Positions 8,416-17,243 of a stretch of 64,000 nt of DNA are shown one piece after another (positions within the stretch are counted from its first letter, which is position 1; each line of letters starts with the position of its first letter). A program made the position numbers and the translations under genes. The notes beneath the pieces were generated by a model that was given only the letters and a program-made list of their open reading frames with translations, was not told where the DNA came from and did not search any database. This stretch comes from Herpetosiphonaceae bacterium (GTDB lineage Bacteria; Chloroflexota; Chloroflexia; Chloroflexales; Kallotenuaceae): contig DASUTC010000067.1 of assembly GCA_036374795.1 (NCBI GenBank), forward strand, positions 1 through 64,000, in the 5' to 3' direction.

Positions 8416-9993
8416 ATGGCTCGTATTCTTGTAACGGAAAAGATCGGCGCGGAGGGCCTGGAGGCGCTCAAGCAGGCGTTCGATGTCGACATGCGCCTCG
8501 ATCTCACGCCGGACGCGCTGAAGGATGTGCTGCCGAGCTACGATGCGCTGGTGGTGCGCTCGCAGACCAAGGTGACGGCGGACGTGCTGGCGCACGGCAC
8601 GCAGCTCAAGGTAGTAGGGCGGGCCGGGACGGGCGTGGACAATATCGACCTCGACGCGGCGACACGCGCCGGGATTCTGGTGGTGAACGCGCCCGCGTCC
8701 AACAGCATCGCGGTGGCTGAGCTGACGATCGGGCTGCTGCTGAGCATGGCGCGCTGGGTGCCGCAGGCGCACGGCTCGATGCAAAACGGCAAGTGGGAGC
8801 GCGGCAAGTTCATGGGCTGGGAGGTGCGCGGTAAGACGCTGGGGCTGCTCGGCTTTGGCCGGATCGCCTCGGAGGTGGCGCGGCGGGCGCGAGCGCTGGA
8901 GATGCATATTCTGGCTTACGATCCGTTCATCTCGCAGGAGCGCGCCCATCAGCTCGGCGTGCAGGCTGTCACGCTCGACACGCTGCTGCGCGAGTCCGAC
9001 ATTGTTTCGATCCACACGCCGCTGATCGAATCGACGCGCAATCTGCTTAACGCCGAGCGGCTGGGGCAGATGCGACGCGGCGCGTATATCGTCAACTGCG
9101 CGCGCGGCGGTATTATCGACGAGGCCGCGCTTTACACCGCGCTCGAAAGCGGCCAGATCGGCGGCGCAGCGCTGGACGTGTGGGCCAAAGAGCCGCCGGT
9201 CGATAATCCGCTGGTCAGCCATCCACGGGTGATCGCGCTGCCGCACCTTGGTGCCTCAACCGAGGAGGCGCAGGCACTGACGGCGGCGGACGTGGCCGAG
9301 GGCGTGCTCGATGCGCTTCAGAATCGCACGCCGCGCTATGCCGTGAATGCGCCGTTTGTCGCGCCGGAGGCCTGGCAGGTGGTCGCGCCCTACGTCCGGC
9401 TGGGCCGCCTCCTGGCGCGGCTGGCAACGCAGCTTGTGCAATCGCCCGCCAGCACCTACGAGATCGTGTATAGCGGCGAGTTGGCGGAGACGACGACCGA
9501 GCCGATCCGCCTGGCGACGATCGCCGGCCTGCTCGAAGGCGTGAGCGAGGAGCGGGTCACGCCCGTGAACGCGGCGCTGCTGGCCCGCGAGCGCGGATTG
9601 GTCGTCAACCAGCGCACGCAGCCTGAGGCCGAGCGCTACGCGGCGCTGCTTGAGCTGCGTGTCACGACCAGCGACGATCGCGTCCATACCTTTGGCGGCA
9701 CGGCGGTGCAGGACGAGCCGCATATCGTGGAGGTCGATGGCTACTGGCTCGATCTGGTGCCGTCTCAGGCGATGCTCTTCACCTTCCACCAGGATCGTCC
9801 CGGCCTGATCGGCCACGTCGGCACGATCCTGGGCGAGGCCGATATTAACATCTCGTCGATGCACGTGGGTCGGCAGACGCCGCGCGGCCAGGCGATCATG
9901 GTGCTGACGGTCGACGAGCCGGTGCCGGGCGAGGTGCTGCATAAGATCGAGGCCGAGACGAACATCGATCGGGCGTTCAGCGTCCAGCTCTAG
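8416..9993 (+). CDS. serA: D-3-phosphoglycerate dehydrogenase
   Basis: A 525-aa long-type SerA that oxidises 3-phosphoglycerate to 3-phosphohydroxypyruvate, the first step of serine synthesis. Residues about 1-310 are the catalytic and NAD-binding domains, with VVGRAGTGVDNIDLDAAT, the Rossmann LGLLGFGRIASEVARRA, VNCARGGIIDEAAL, and the catalytic His in ALPHLGASTEEAQ. An intervening domain follows, then a C-terminal ACT domain (HQDRPGLIGHVGTILGEADINI) that usually binds serine for feedback control. ATG 8416 follows GAGGAGC; an in-frame ATG at 8401 is less well placed. It is preceded by a leader with a possible attenuator. Confidence 0.96.
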   Translation: MARILVTEKIGAEGLEALKQAFDVDMRLDLTPDALKDVLPSYDALVVRSQTKVTADVLAHGTQLKVVGRAGTGVDNIDLDAATRAGILVVNAPASNSIAVAELTIGLLLSMARWVPQAHGSMQNGKWERGKFMGWEVRGKTLGLLGFGRIASEVARRARALEMHILAYDPFISQERAHQLGVQAVTLDTLLRESDIVSIHTPLIESTRNLLNAERLGQMRRGAYIVNCARGGIIDEAALYTALESGQIGGAALDVWAKEPPVDNPLVSHPRVIALPHLGASTEEAQALTAADVAEGVLDALQNRTPRYAVNAPFVAPEAWQVVAPYVRLGRLLARLATQLVQSPASTYEIVYSGELAETTTEPIRLATIAGLLEGVSEERVTPVNAALLARERGLVVNQRTQPEAERYAALLELRVTTSDDRVHTFGGTAVQDEPHIVEVDGYWLDLVPSQAMLFTFHQDRPGLIGHVGTILGEADINISSMHVGRQTPRGQAIMVLTVDEPVPGEVLHKIEAETNIDRAFSVQL

Positions 9994-10133
9994 CCCGCTG
10001 CCATGATCGGCCCGCCCTGCTCGCGGCGGGTGCGGGCTGCGCTCCTGCTCCGCGCCCGCCGCGTTGACGTTGCGTGGTACCATATGCAGGCGGATCGCTT
10101 TGCATCAGGCAGCTTCCTGCTGCTCCTCAAGTT

Positions 10134-10172
10134 TAGGTTGTGCAACCTCGCGATACGGAATCGCGTACAACC
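10134..10172 (+). other. Imperfect hairpin in the serA to substrate-binding gene spacer
   Basis: GGTTGT pairs with ACAACC, and CGCGAT with AATCGCG, around an ACGG loop, with a seven-base bulge on the left side. It lies about 55 bases before the GTG start at 10227. The remainder of 9994-10226 shows only a GC-rich stem (GCCCGCC ... GGCGGG) just after serA that may act as its terminator. Confidence 0.3.
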
Positions 10173-10226
10173 CATTGCCCGCACCCGACAAACGAAGCAT
10201 AACAGGCCCCAAATCAAGGAGTACCT

Positions 10227-11396
10227 GTGCGTCCACTACGACTAGCGATCACAATTGGATACCTGCTGCTGGTCATCGCTACCGCCGCAATGCCGCTGCT
10301 GGGCTGGCAACGACCATACGCGCCGCTGTCGGTGCTGCCACGGCCCGCGCCCGTTACGCTCACGATCGTCTATGGCACCGAGAAGCAGCGCTGGCTGGAG
10401 GATGCGGCGGCGGCCTTCGAGGCGAGCGGCATCACGGCCAACGGAGCGTCGATCGATATTGAGCTGCGCGGCCTTGGCTCCCGCGAGTCGATGCAGGGAT
10501 TGCTCGACGGCTCCCTCAAGCCCGATGTGTGGAGTCCGGCCAGCGATCTGTGGCTGGCGCTGCTCAACCAGGAGTGGCAGCAGCGCGCCGGTCGTCCGCT
10601 CGTTCCCACGAGCGGCAGCGACGCACCCCAGATGTTGGTGCTGACACCCATAGTGCTGGCGGCGTGGCAGCAGCGCGCGGCGGCGCTCAGCGACGGCGGT
10701 CAGAGCGCCTGGCAAAACTTACACGCCTCGATCGTCGCGCCTGAGGGCTGGGGCGCGAAAGGCCATCCCGAATGGGGCACGGTCAAATGGGGCCATGCCA
10801 CGCCGACTGTCTCCAACAACGGCCTGCAAGCGCTGCTGCTGATGGCCTACGACTACCATCGCAAGAGCAGCGGCCTGACCGTCGCGGATGTGCAAGATCC
10901 AGAGTTTCTGGGCTGGCTGAGCGAGATGGAGCGTGCGGCGTCGTTCAACGACAGCAGCGCAACGCTGATGAACGACATGATCGCCTTTGGCCCGTCGCGG
11001 TACGATGCCGTGGCGACCTACGAGAATCTGGCGCTTGCGCAGATGGCGAATGCCCGCAGCCGATGGAACGATAACCTTGTGCTGATCTACCCGCCCGCGA
11101 ACCTGTGGAGCAACCACCCGTACGCGATCCTTGACGCCGAGTGGGTCACGCCCACGGATCGCGAGGCCGCCCGCCAGTTTCGCGATTTTCTGCTCAGCCG
11201 TGCGCAGCAGGAGCAGGCCGTTCAGCTCGGCTTTCGTCCGGCGCTCCGCGATGTGCCGCTGGATGGCGCTGCCTCGCCGTTTACCCGCAATGCGTCGGCG
11301 GGGGTGCGGCTGGATGTGCCGACGCTGGTGGAGGTGCCGGAGGCCGCCGTGCTCGACGCGCTGCTCGACGCCTGGAAGCGTGCTGCTCAACGCTAA
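10227..11396 (+). CDS. Extracellular substrate-binding protein, membrane-anchored
   Basis: A 389-aa exported protein. Residues about 5-28 form a signal anchor without a lipobox cysteine. The rest resembles a bacterial solute-binding protein (TIVYGTEKQRWLEDAAAAFE at the start, WSPASDLWLALLNQEW, then PEGWGAKGHPEWGTVKWGH). Its GTG start at 10227 has AAGGAG six bases upstream. It is a paralogue of the N-terminal two thirds of the next gene, which it precedes by nine bases. No permease or ATPase is adjacent, so it may be a sensor or adhesion component rather than part of a transporter. The ligand is unknown. Confidence 0.8.
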   Translation: MRPLRLAITIGYLLLVIATAAMPLLGWQRPYAPLSVLPRPAPVTLTIVYGTEKQRWLEDAAAAFEASGITANGASIDIELRGLGSRESMQGLLDGSLKPDVWSPASDLWLALLNQEWQQRAGRPLVPTSGSDAPQMLVLTPIVLAAWQQRAAALSDGGQSAWQNLHASIVAPEGWGAKGHPEWGTVKWGHATPTVSNNGLQALLLMAYDYHRKSSGLTVADVQDPEFLGWLSEMERAASFNDSSATLMNDMIAFGPSRYDAVATYENLALAQMANARSRWNDNLVLIYPPANLWSNHPYAILDAEWVTPTDREAARQFRDFLLSRAQQEQAVQLGFRPALRDVPLDGAASPFTRNASAGVRLDVPTLVEVPEAAVLDALLDAWKRAAQR

Positions 11397-11405
11397 GGAG
11401 ATACT

Positions 11406-13040
11406 ATGATGAAACCAATCCGCTTACTGTTGCTACTGGCGCTGCTGCTGACCGCGTGCGGCCCGACAACCGCGTCTCCCCCCGGCGAGGCCAGCGAGGC
11501 CCCCGCCAACGCCGTCAAGATCACGCTCGCGTACTCTCCGGAAAAAGAGGCCTGGCTGAATGATCGGCTGGCTGAGTTCAACCGCAGCGGCGCGAAGGTC
11601 AACAATCGTCCGATTTTCGCCGAGGGCGTCAACAAATCGTCGGGGGCGGCGCGCACCGAGATCAAGCAGGGCTCGCTCCAGCCGACGATCTGGTCGCCGT
11701 CGTCGAGCGTGTGGCTGGAGGTGCTCAAGCAGGAGAGCGGCAATCCCAACGTAGCCGTGTCGAGCCGCCCGATGCTGCTGACGCCGGTGGTGATCTCGAT
11801 GTGGAAGCCGATGGCCGAGGCGCTCGGCTGGCCCAACAAGCAGATTGGCTGGAATGATCTGCTGGCGCTGGTCAACGAGCCGGAGGGCTGGGGCAAGTAC
11901 GGGCATCCTGAGTGGGGCCGCTTCTCGTGGGGCCATACTGATCCTGAGATTAGCACCACCGCGCTGTCGACGGTGCTGGCCGAGTTTTACGCCGCGACCA
12001 ATAAGTCGCGCGGCCTGACCGAGGCCGACGTACAGGCGGAGTCCAGCCAGAAGTTTCTGCGCGATCTCGGCCTGGCGATCAAGCACTATGGCTATAATAC
12101 GCTGGTCTTCTCCGAAAACATGAAGAAGTACGGCACGTCGTATATCTCGGCGTTTCCAATGGAGGAGATCACGCTGATCGAGTTCAACAAGAGCGCGCCG
12201 CCAACGCCGCTGGTGGCGATCTATCCGCGTGAGGGCACGTTCTGGCACGATAATCCCTTCATCGTGATGGCCTCCGCCTCGCAGGAGGAGCAGCAGGCCG
12301 CCCAGCAGCTCTTCGATTTTCTGAACTCGCCCGAAAGCCAGACCGCCGCGATGCAGTTCGGCTTCCGCCCGGCCAATACGGCGGTCGCGATCGGCGATCC
12401 GATCTCGCCGCAGTTCGGTGCTGATCCGAACCAGCCGCAGACGCTCCTTGAGGTGCCGCCGGGCAATGTGCTGGTGGCGGCCAAGAACGCCTGGGCCGCG
12501 AACCGCAAGCGCGCGAATATCGTGCTGGTCGTCGATACCTCAGGCTCGATGCGCGGCGATAAGATCGAAGAGGCCAAAGCGGGGCTTGAGCTATTCCTCA
12601 GCCGCCTGCTGCCAGAAGATCGCGTCGCGATGGTGACGTTCTCGGATACCGCTGAGGTAGTCGTGCCGCTCGGCGTGCTGAGCGAGAACCGCATCCAGCT
12701 TCAAAGCGCGGTGCAGAATATCGAGGTCGAGGGCAAGACCGCGATGTACGATGCGCTGCGCGAGGCGCGCAAGGTGCTGGAAGCCGACATCGACGATCGC
12801 AACCGGATCAACGCGATCGTGCTGCTGAGCGACGGCGAAGATACCGCGCAGACAAGCACCTTCGAGGATGTCAGGGCCGACTACAACGAAACCGACATCT
12901 CGATCTTCCCGATCGCCTACGGCGAGGACGCTGCCAAGGATGCGCTTCAGCAGATCGCCGATTTCACCCGCACGATCGTGATCTCCGGCAGCACGGGCGA
13001 CATCAACAAGGTCTTCGAGAATCTGAGCCGGTATTTCTGA
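11406..13040 (+). CDS. Substrate-binding and VWA domain lipoprotein
   Basis: A 544-aa lipoprotein with a signal peptide ending in LLTAC. Residues about 35-350 are a solute-binding domain paralogous to the previous gene (WSPSSSVWLEVLKQES, PEGWGKYGHPEWGRFSWGH). Residues from about 365 are a von Willebrand factor A domain with an intact MIDAS: DTSGSM beginning at Asp377, then the Thr in GKTAMYDAL and the Asp in LLSDGEDT. A metal-dependent protein-protein interaction on the cell surface is the expected role. AAGGAG lies five bases before ATG 11406 and eight before the second ATG. The three genes from 10227 to 13842 look like one operon. Confidence 0.88.
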   Translation: MMKPIRLLLLLALLLTACGPTTASPPGEASEAPANAVKITLAYSPEKEAWLNDRLAEFNRSGAKVNNRPIFAEGVNKSSGAARTEIKQGSLQPTIWSPSSSVWLEVLKQESGNPNVAVSSRPMLLTPVVISMWKPMAEALGWPNKQIGWNDLLALVNEPEGWGKYGHPEWGRFSWGHTDPEISTTALSTVLAEFYAATNKSRGLTEADVQAESSQKFLRDLGLAIKHYGYNTLVFSENMKKYGTSYISAFPMEEITLIEFNKSAPPTPLVAIYPREGTFWHDNPFIVMASASQEEQQAAQQLFDFLNSPESQTAAMQFGFRPANTAVAIGDPISPQFGADPNQPQTLLEVPPGNVLVAAKNAWAANRKRANIVLVVDTSGSMRGDKIEEAKAGLELFLSRLLPEDRVAMVTFSDTAEVVVPLGVLSENRIQLQSAVQNIEVEGKTAMYDALREARKVLEADIDDRNRINAIVLLSDGEDTAQTSTFEDVRADYNETDISIFPIAYGEDAAKDALQQIADFTRTIVISGSTGDINKVFENLSRYF

Positions 13041-13101
13041 GCTTTATCGTGTGCTGTGGCGGCGCGCTCAGAAGCGCCGCTGCGGCCATCGTGGAAGTGA
13101 T

Positions 13102-13842
13102 ATGCGCGTTTCAATTGTCACCGCCGCAACCCGTCCGCTGAATCTGCTGATCGCGCTGGTCGCGATCGGCGCTGGCCTGACGATCGCGCTCTGGCTGCTG
13201 CCAGTGGGCTTGCTCGCCTACGCGGCGCTGGTCGCGCTGACGGTGCTCGATCCCAAGGCCGCGCAAAAGGCCCAGGCTCGTCCGCGCGTGCTGCGTCCGC
13301 CGCGCGGCACGCCGTTCCAGGCGCAGCTCGACGCTATCGCGCGGGTCCAGGCCCAGATCGCCCAGTCGGTCGCATCGACCGAGGGGGCGCTGCGCGCGAC
13401 GCTGGAGCGGGTGACGGGCCAGGTGGATAGTATCGTCGAGGAAGCGTACGCGCTGGCGGTCAAAGGCCAGACCGTCGTCTCGTACCTGCAACAGACCAAT
13501 ACGTCCGAGCTGAATGTGCAGCTGGTGCGGCTCGACAGCCAGATCAAGACCACGCACGATCCGATGCTGCGCCAGCAGTATCAGGAAACGCGCGACGCGG
13601 TTGCCGAGCGGCTCAACCATGCGCAGGCGCTCGGCACCTATCATCAGCGCATCGTCGCGCAGCTCGAAAATATCTGCGCCAATCTCGATAATGTGCTGGC
13701 TGAGACGGTGCGCCTGCGCGCCGCGCCCGCCGTGGATGCCACGATTAGCACCGACAGCGTTTCCTCGCGGCTGGCCGATGTGCGCGCCGATATGGATGCG
13801 CTGGGCCATATGCTCGATAGCGCGCTGACTGGCGTGACCTGA
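13102..13842 (+). CDS. Membrane-anchored coiled-coil protein
   Basis: A 246-aa protein of unknown function. Residues about 12-50 form two close membrane helices (LNLLIALVAIGAGLTIALWL and LPVGLLAYAALVALTVL), followed by a long alpha-helical, Gln/Ala-rich cytoplasmic region that looks like a coiled coil. It vaguely recalls XpaC-type proteins found beside TelA/VWA genes, but I cannot confirm that. ATG 13102 was preferred over an upstream in-frame ATG because GGAAGTG precedes it and the upstream extension is very basic. It lies 61 bases after the VWA lipoprotein and probably belongs to the same unit. Confidence 0.65.
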   Translation: MRVSIVTAATRPLNLLIALVAIGAGLTIALWLLPVGLLAYAALVALTVLDPKAAQKAQARPRVLRPPRGTPFQAQLDAIARVQAQIAQSVASTEGALRATLERVTGQVDSIVEEAYALAVKGQTVVSYLQQTNTSELNVQLVRLDSQIKTTHDPMLRQQYQETRDAVAERLNHAQALGTYHQRIVAQLENICANLDNVLAETVRLRAAPAVDATISTDSVSSRLADVRADMDALGHMLDSALTGVT

Positions 13843-13853
13843 GATGAACACGA

Positions 13854-13880
13854 CGGCTGCTGGTATCGAGCCAGCAGCCG
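13854..13880. terminator. Bidirectional terminator-like hairpin
   Basis: A ten-base-pair perfect stem, CGGCTGCTGG / CCAGCAGCCG, with a seven-base loop between two convergent genes. There is no U-run on either side, so it may only slow polymerase or protect 3' ends. Confidence 0.55.
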
Positions 13881-13911
13881 TTGCGTCAAGCGCTTCTCCA
13901 TAGGAGCGCCG

Positions 13912-14712
13912 CTACACGCCGCAGCCGCCGCTCAGCACGCCTGTCACCTTACTCCCCTGCACGCTGTATAGCTCAGCGCCGCTGCCTTCGTAGTATCCCC
14001 AGTTGACCATAATCTCCATCGTGCCATCGCCGTTCGCGTCCACGATCGCGGGGACGCTAAACGTGTTGGGCGCGATGAAATCCTCGGCTTTGGGATAATA
14101 GTTCTCGTCGATCGGAATCGTCTGGACCTTGCCATTGATGATTTTACGGAGCACGACGAGCGAGTAGTCGCCTGCGCTAGCTGAAGGCAATTGGGAACTA
14201 AACCGTGTGGCGCTGATCACAACCTCATCCACGCCGTCGCCCTCAAGGTCGATCCGCACGATCTTAGTGATGCGAACATCAGGATTGGCGATGCCGTGCG
14301 CCCTGAGAATGTCGGCGACAGCCTGGCGATAGACCGCAGTATTGGGGCTGTGCAGACGCGGCTTGCGTGGCAAAGGATTGTGGGTTCCTCCAACCGCGAC
14401 GAACTCAGCCGCCGAAGGGTAAGGCTTGAACTCGACCTGCCACATATCGGGGCAGATGACCTCCACTGCTTTCGCCTTGCCTGTGCTGGTGCCGATCTGC
14501 CCGGCAGTGGTGTAGATCCGGTAGCGCTGATTGCCGCGCAACTGCCGGGCCGTGGTCGCGGCGTCGATCCACTTTCCGTTGACTGATCCGCCCAACAAAA
14601 AGCCGCCGCCAACGATCGGTGTGATACGCGGCGCGGCGGCGATCGGTTGGTGTAGGGTGGTCAGCAGCAGCGCCGCGAAAATCAACCCCGCCAGTCTTGT
14701 CAGCATCGCCAT
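13912..14712 (-). CDS. Secreted protein with VCBS/FG-GAP-like motifs
   Basis: A 266-aa exported protein. Residues 1-27 are a signal peptide ending at AAA. Two short Asp-rich segments, IDLEGDGVDEVVISA (near residue 165) and VDANGDGTMEIMVNWG (near residue 230), resemble calcium-binding FG-GAP/VCBS blades, too few for a full propeller. The protein ends GGCGV. ATG 14712 is preceded by AAGGAG at eight bases; a TATACT -10 lies about 30 bases further upstream with a weak -35. It is transcribed alone. The function is unknown. Confidence 0.75.
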   Translation of the reverse strand: MAMLTRLAGLIFAALLLTTLHQPIAAAPRITPIVGGGFLLGGSVNGKWIDAATTARQLRGNQRYRIYTTAGQIGTSTGKAKAVEVICPDMWQVEFKPYPSAAEFVAVGGTHNPLPRKPRLHSPNTAVYRQAVADILRAHGIANPDVRITKIVRIDLEGDGVDEVVISATRFSSQLPSASAGDYSLVVLRKIINGKVQTIPIDENYYPKAEDFIAPNTFSVPAIVDANGDGTMEIMVNWGYYEGSGAELYSVQGSKVTGVLSGGCGV

Positions 14713-14814
14713 AGATCGTTCTCCTTAAGAATTGCTGAGATGAGTATAGGATTGTGGAGCGGTCACTGGAATGACCAGGGTGTGAAAAATATGTGATGAC
14801 GTTCGCGCGCCGCT

Positions 14815-15291
14815 CTATGACTCGTGTTTGTGGTCTGGGTGGGGAACAGACCGGACTAGCAGCACATACCAGCCGTAGCCGAGCAGCGCGCCGACGACGT
14901 TCAGGATAATATCGTCCACATCGGCGACGCGGCGGGCGAGAAACCACTGCGCTACCTCGATCGACGTACTGGTGAGCAGGCCGCACAAGACGATCCCGCT
15001 CGCGCTGGCGCGTCTGCTGACGGCTGGCACGAGCAAGCCGAGCGGCGCGAACGCGGCGATGTTGCCAAGCACGTTGACGTTGAGCAGCCAGCCGCCGCGC
15101 CGGATGCCAGCCAGGATACTTTTGAATGGGATCAGATTGACGAGCTGGGCGGGCTCGCGCGGGTGCGGGGCCATTGTCAGGCCGAGGAGCACGAGCAGGT
15201 AGAGCAGCAAGAGCACCGCCGCGACGAGCGAACGGCGCGCCGCCCGATGAGCAACGCGCCGTGGTGCTGGCTCGTGAGCCTGCGCCGACAA
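14815..15291 (-). CDS. VanZ-like membrane protein
   Basis: A 158-aa integral membrane protein with about four helices. The VanZ family core is visible in NVNVLGNIAAFAPLGLLVP and VADVDDIILNVVGALLGYG. In glycopeptide-resistance operons VanZ lowers teicoplanin susceptibility, but most chromosomal homologues have no known role. No ATG precedes the first membrane helix, so TTG 15291 is taken as the start; it lies two bases after the TAG of the lipoprotein gene, which suggests coupling. It is the last gene of an operon that begins with ftsY. Confidence 0.75.
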   Translation of the reverse strand: MSAQAHEPAPRRVAHRAARRSLVAAVLLLLYLLVLLGLTMAPHPREPAQLVNLIPFKSILAGIRRGGWLLNVNVLGNIAAFAPLGLLVPAVSRRASASGIVLCGLLTSTSIEVAQWFLARRVADVDDIILNVVGALLGYGWYVLLVRSVPHPDHKHES

Positions 15292-15293
15292 GC

Positions 15294-15746
15294 CTAGCCG
15301 CCTGTCGGCTGGTAGAGGATCTGGAACTCGCCGCGCTGCGCGCCCGTAGCTCGCACGCGGTAGCGGAACTCGCCCGCCGCGTTGGTCTGCACCTGGCCGG
15401 GCCGCACCTGCTCCTGAGCCGTCCCCTCGACCGACAGCACCACGCTGCCGCGATCGTCGAGCACCTCGATCCGCATCTGGCCGCGCTCGTTGCGCGCAAA
15501 GACCGTCAGATCGAGCGTCTGGCCCGGAAAGTTGGTCTGTACGATGCGCGTATCGTTGCCCTCGGCGCTCACAAAGCTGACGTACACGTTGCCGCCCTCG
15601 CCCGTGCTATCGGCGGACTGGTTCGCGCCTGAGATCAGCAGGCAGCCGGTGAGCGAGAGAACAGAGAACAAAGCACAGAGAACAAAGCATAAGCGACGAA
15701 CTGCTCTCTGTGCTTTGTTCCTTGTTTGTGGTACGTGACTACGCAT
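15294..15746 (-). CDS. Lipoprotein with a signal peptide encoded by a repeat
   Basis: A 150-aa predicted lipoprotein. Residues 1-18 are basic, 19-31 hydrophobic, and SLTGC (31-35) is an acceptable lipobox. The mature part is a small beta-rich domain with FPGQTLDLTVFARNERGQMRIEVLDD-like wording, which I do not assign to a family. Residues 6-31 are encoded by an intercistronic repeat (15655-15729), so the export signal is literally repeat sequence. ATG 15746 overlaps the stop of the zinc-ribbon gene by eight bases, which supports that start. If translation began later the protein would lose its signal peptide. Confidence 0.7.
   Translation of the reverse strand: MRSHVPQTRNKAQRAVRRLCFVLCALFSVLSLTGCLLISGANQSADSTGEGGNVYVSFVSAEGNDTRIVQTNFPGQTLDLTVFARNERGQMRIEVLDDRGSVVLSVEGTAQEQVRPGQVQTNAAGEFRYRVRATGAQRGEFQILYQPTGG
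15655..15729 (-). repeat. Modular repeat, copy d, forming a signal-peptide coding region
   Basis: Read along the genes: ACAAGGAACAAAGCACAGAG, a short spacer, then TTTGTTCTCTGTGCTTTGTTC. The second arm translates to the hydrophobic FVLCALFSVL of the lipoprotein signal peptide. Confidence 0.75.
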
Positions 15747-15924
15747 AGCTTTCGGGCTTGCCTTCGGCGTTGAGCGTTTCTTCTTCGGGCACGGCCTCCA
15801 CGCGCTCTGGATCGCGGCTGGTGATGCGCAGGTCGGTGTCGCACTTGGGACAGACCACCAACGAGCCGACCAGCATGGTGAAGCTCAGCATCAGTTTTTG
15901 CCCACAGACCGGACACGCTAGCAT
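15739..15924 (-). CDS. LysW-like small zinc-ribbon protein
   Basis: A 61-aa protein with two CxxC knuckles (CPVCGQK at residues 4-10 and CPKCDTD near 25-31) spaced as in LysW, the amino-group carrier protein of lysine/arginine synthesis, and in related zinc ribbons. It lacks the C-terminal EDWGE tail whose last Glu carries the substrate in true LysW, ending instead in PESYA. No lysX/argX gene is adjacent, so it is probably a structural or regulatory zinc ribbon. ATG 15924 follows AAGGAG at six bases and lies ten bases after the ftsY stop. Confidence 0.75.
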   Translation of the reverse strand: MLACPVCGQKLMLSFTMLVGSLVVCPKCDTDLRITSRDPERVEAVPEEETLNAEGKPESYA

Positions 15925-15933
15925 AGTTGCTCC

Positions 15934-17091
15934 TTAGTCTTCAAACAATGCATCGACAAAGGCATCGGGATCGAAGATCGCCACATCGTCGACCTTCTCG
16001 CCGGTGCCGATGTATTTGATCGGTCGCTCGATCTCCTGCACCATCGCGAAGGCAATCCCGCCTTTCGCCGTGCTGTCGAGCTTCGTCAGCGCCAGATGCG
16101 TCACATCGGCGGCCTCCATGAACGCGCGTGCCTGCTGGATACCGTTCTGCCCGGTGGTCGCGTCGATCACCAGCAGCACCTCGTGCGGCGCCCACTCGAC
16201 ACGCTTGCGCACGATGTTTTTGATCTTTTGCAACTCCTGCATCAGGTTATACTTCGATTGCAGGCGGCCCGCCGTGTCGATGATCAGGATGTCGGAGCTG
16301 CGCGCGTAGGTTGCCTGCACGGCGTCGAACGCGACCGCGCCCGGATCTGCGCCCTGGCCCTGGGTGATCACCGGCACATCGATGCGCTCGGCCCAGGTCT
16401 GCAACTGCTCGACGGCGGCGGCGCGGAAGGTATCGGCAGCGCCCAGGATCACGTTCTTGCCCATCTCGCGCTTGTAGCGGTTGGCGATCTTGGCGATCAG
16501 CGTGGTCTTGCCAGCACCGTTGACGCCGATCACCAGCACGACGTACGGCTTGGTCGAGCGCTCGGAGTACTGCGGCGTGTCCACCTTGAGCAGCTTGACC
16601 ATCTCCTGCTTGAGCAGCGCGCGGGCCTCGCTGGCGCGGCGAACGTTGTTGCGCTCGACTTTCTTTTGCACGCGCTCGATCAGATGGAGCGTCGTGTCGA
16701 TGCCCACATCACCGGCGATCATCAGATCTTCCAGCTCTTCCCACAGCTCGGGCGTGATCGGCTCGTCGGCCTTGAAGATCTCGGAGATGCGCCCGAACAT
16801 GCCCGACCGCGTCTTTTGCACGGCGGCGGTGGTCTTCTGCACCTCGCGCTGAATCTCCTGCTCGTCGCGCTCCTCGCCGCCAAAGAAGCGGCGGAGGCCA
16901 CCGCTGGCACGGCGGCGCTCCGCCTCGGCCTGCGCGATCCGCTGCGCCTCGATGTCGATCTCGTCTACCCGCCGAAAAAGCTGTGTGGTCGGCTGGGGCG
17001 CTGGCTCTACAGGCTCTTCGGCCTGCGGCTGCGGCGGCTTCTCTTCCTGCTCCGGCTTGCGGTCATCTCCTCCAAAAAATCGTCGAAACAT
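15934..17091 (-). CDS. ftsY: Signal recognition particle receptor FtsY
   Basis: A 385-aa SRP receptor GTPase that docks ribosome-SRP complexes at the membrane. After an acidic N-terminal A region comes the NG domain: [16 protein letters not shown] (N), then [19 protein letters not shown] (P-loop), [18 protein letters not shown], and [10 protein letters not shown]. The N-terminal motif [15 protein letters not shown] (residues 3-17) recurs as [13 protein letters not shown] near residues 67-79, a likely internal duplication. ATG 17091 has AAGGA upstream. Three small genes follow in the same direction with short overlaps. Confidence 0.97.
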   Translation of the reverse strand: MFRRFFGGDDRKPEQEEKPPQPQAEEPVEPAPQPTTQLFRRVDEIDIEAQRIAQAEAERRRASGGLRRFFGGEERDEQEIQREVQKTTAAVQKTRSGMFGRISEIFKADEPITPELWEELEDLMIAGDVGIDTTLHLIERVQKKVERNNVRRASEARALLKQEMVKLLKVDTPQYSERSTKPYVVLVIGVNGAGKTTLIAKIANRYKREMGKNVILGAADTFRAAAVEQLQTWAERIDVPVITQGQGADPGAVAFDAVQATYARSSDILIIDTAGRLQSKYNLMQELQKIKNIVRKRVEWAPHEVLLVIDATTGQNGIQQARAFMEAADVTHLALTKLDSTAKGGIAFAMVQEIERPIKYIGTGEKVDDVAIFDPDAFVDALFED

Positions 17092-17243
17092 ACCCGTCCT
17101 TAGATGCGCTCACCCACATCCGCTGGCACGATCGGCACCTGTGTGCCCTGAGCGGATGCGGGCGCTGTCGTTAATCATACATATGTTGCACGCGGCTGAT
17201 GGCCCGTACCTATGAATGATACCATCTACGGCCCGTCGCTGCG

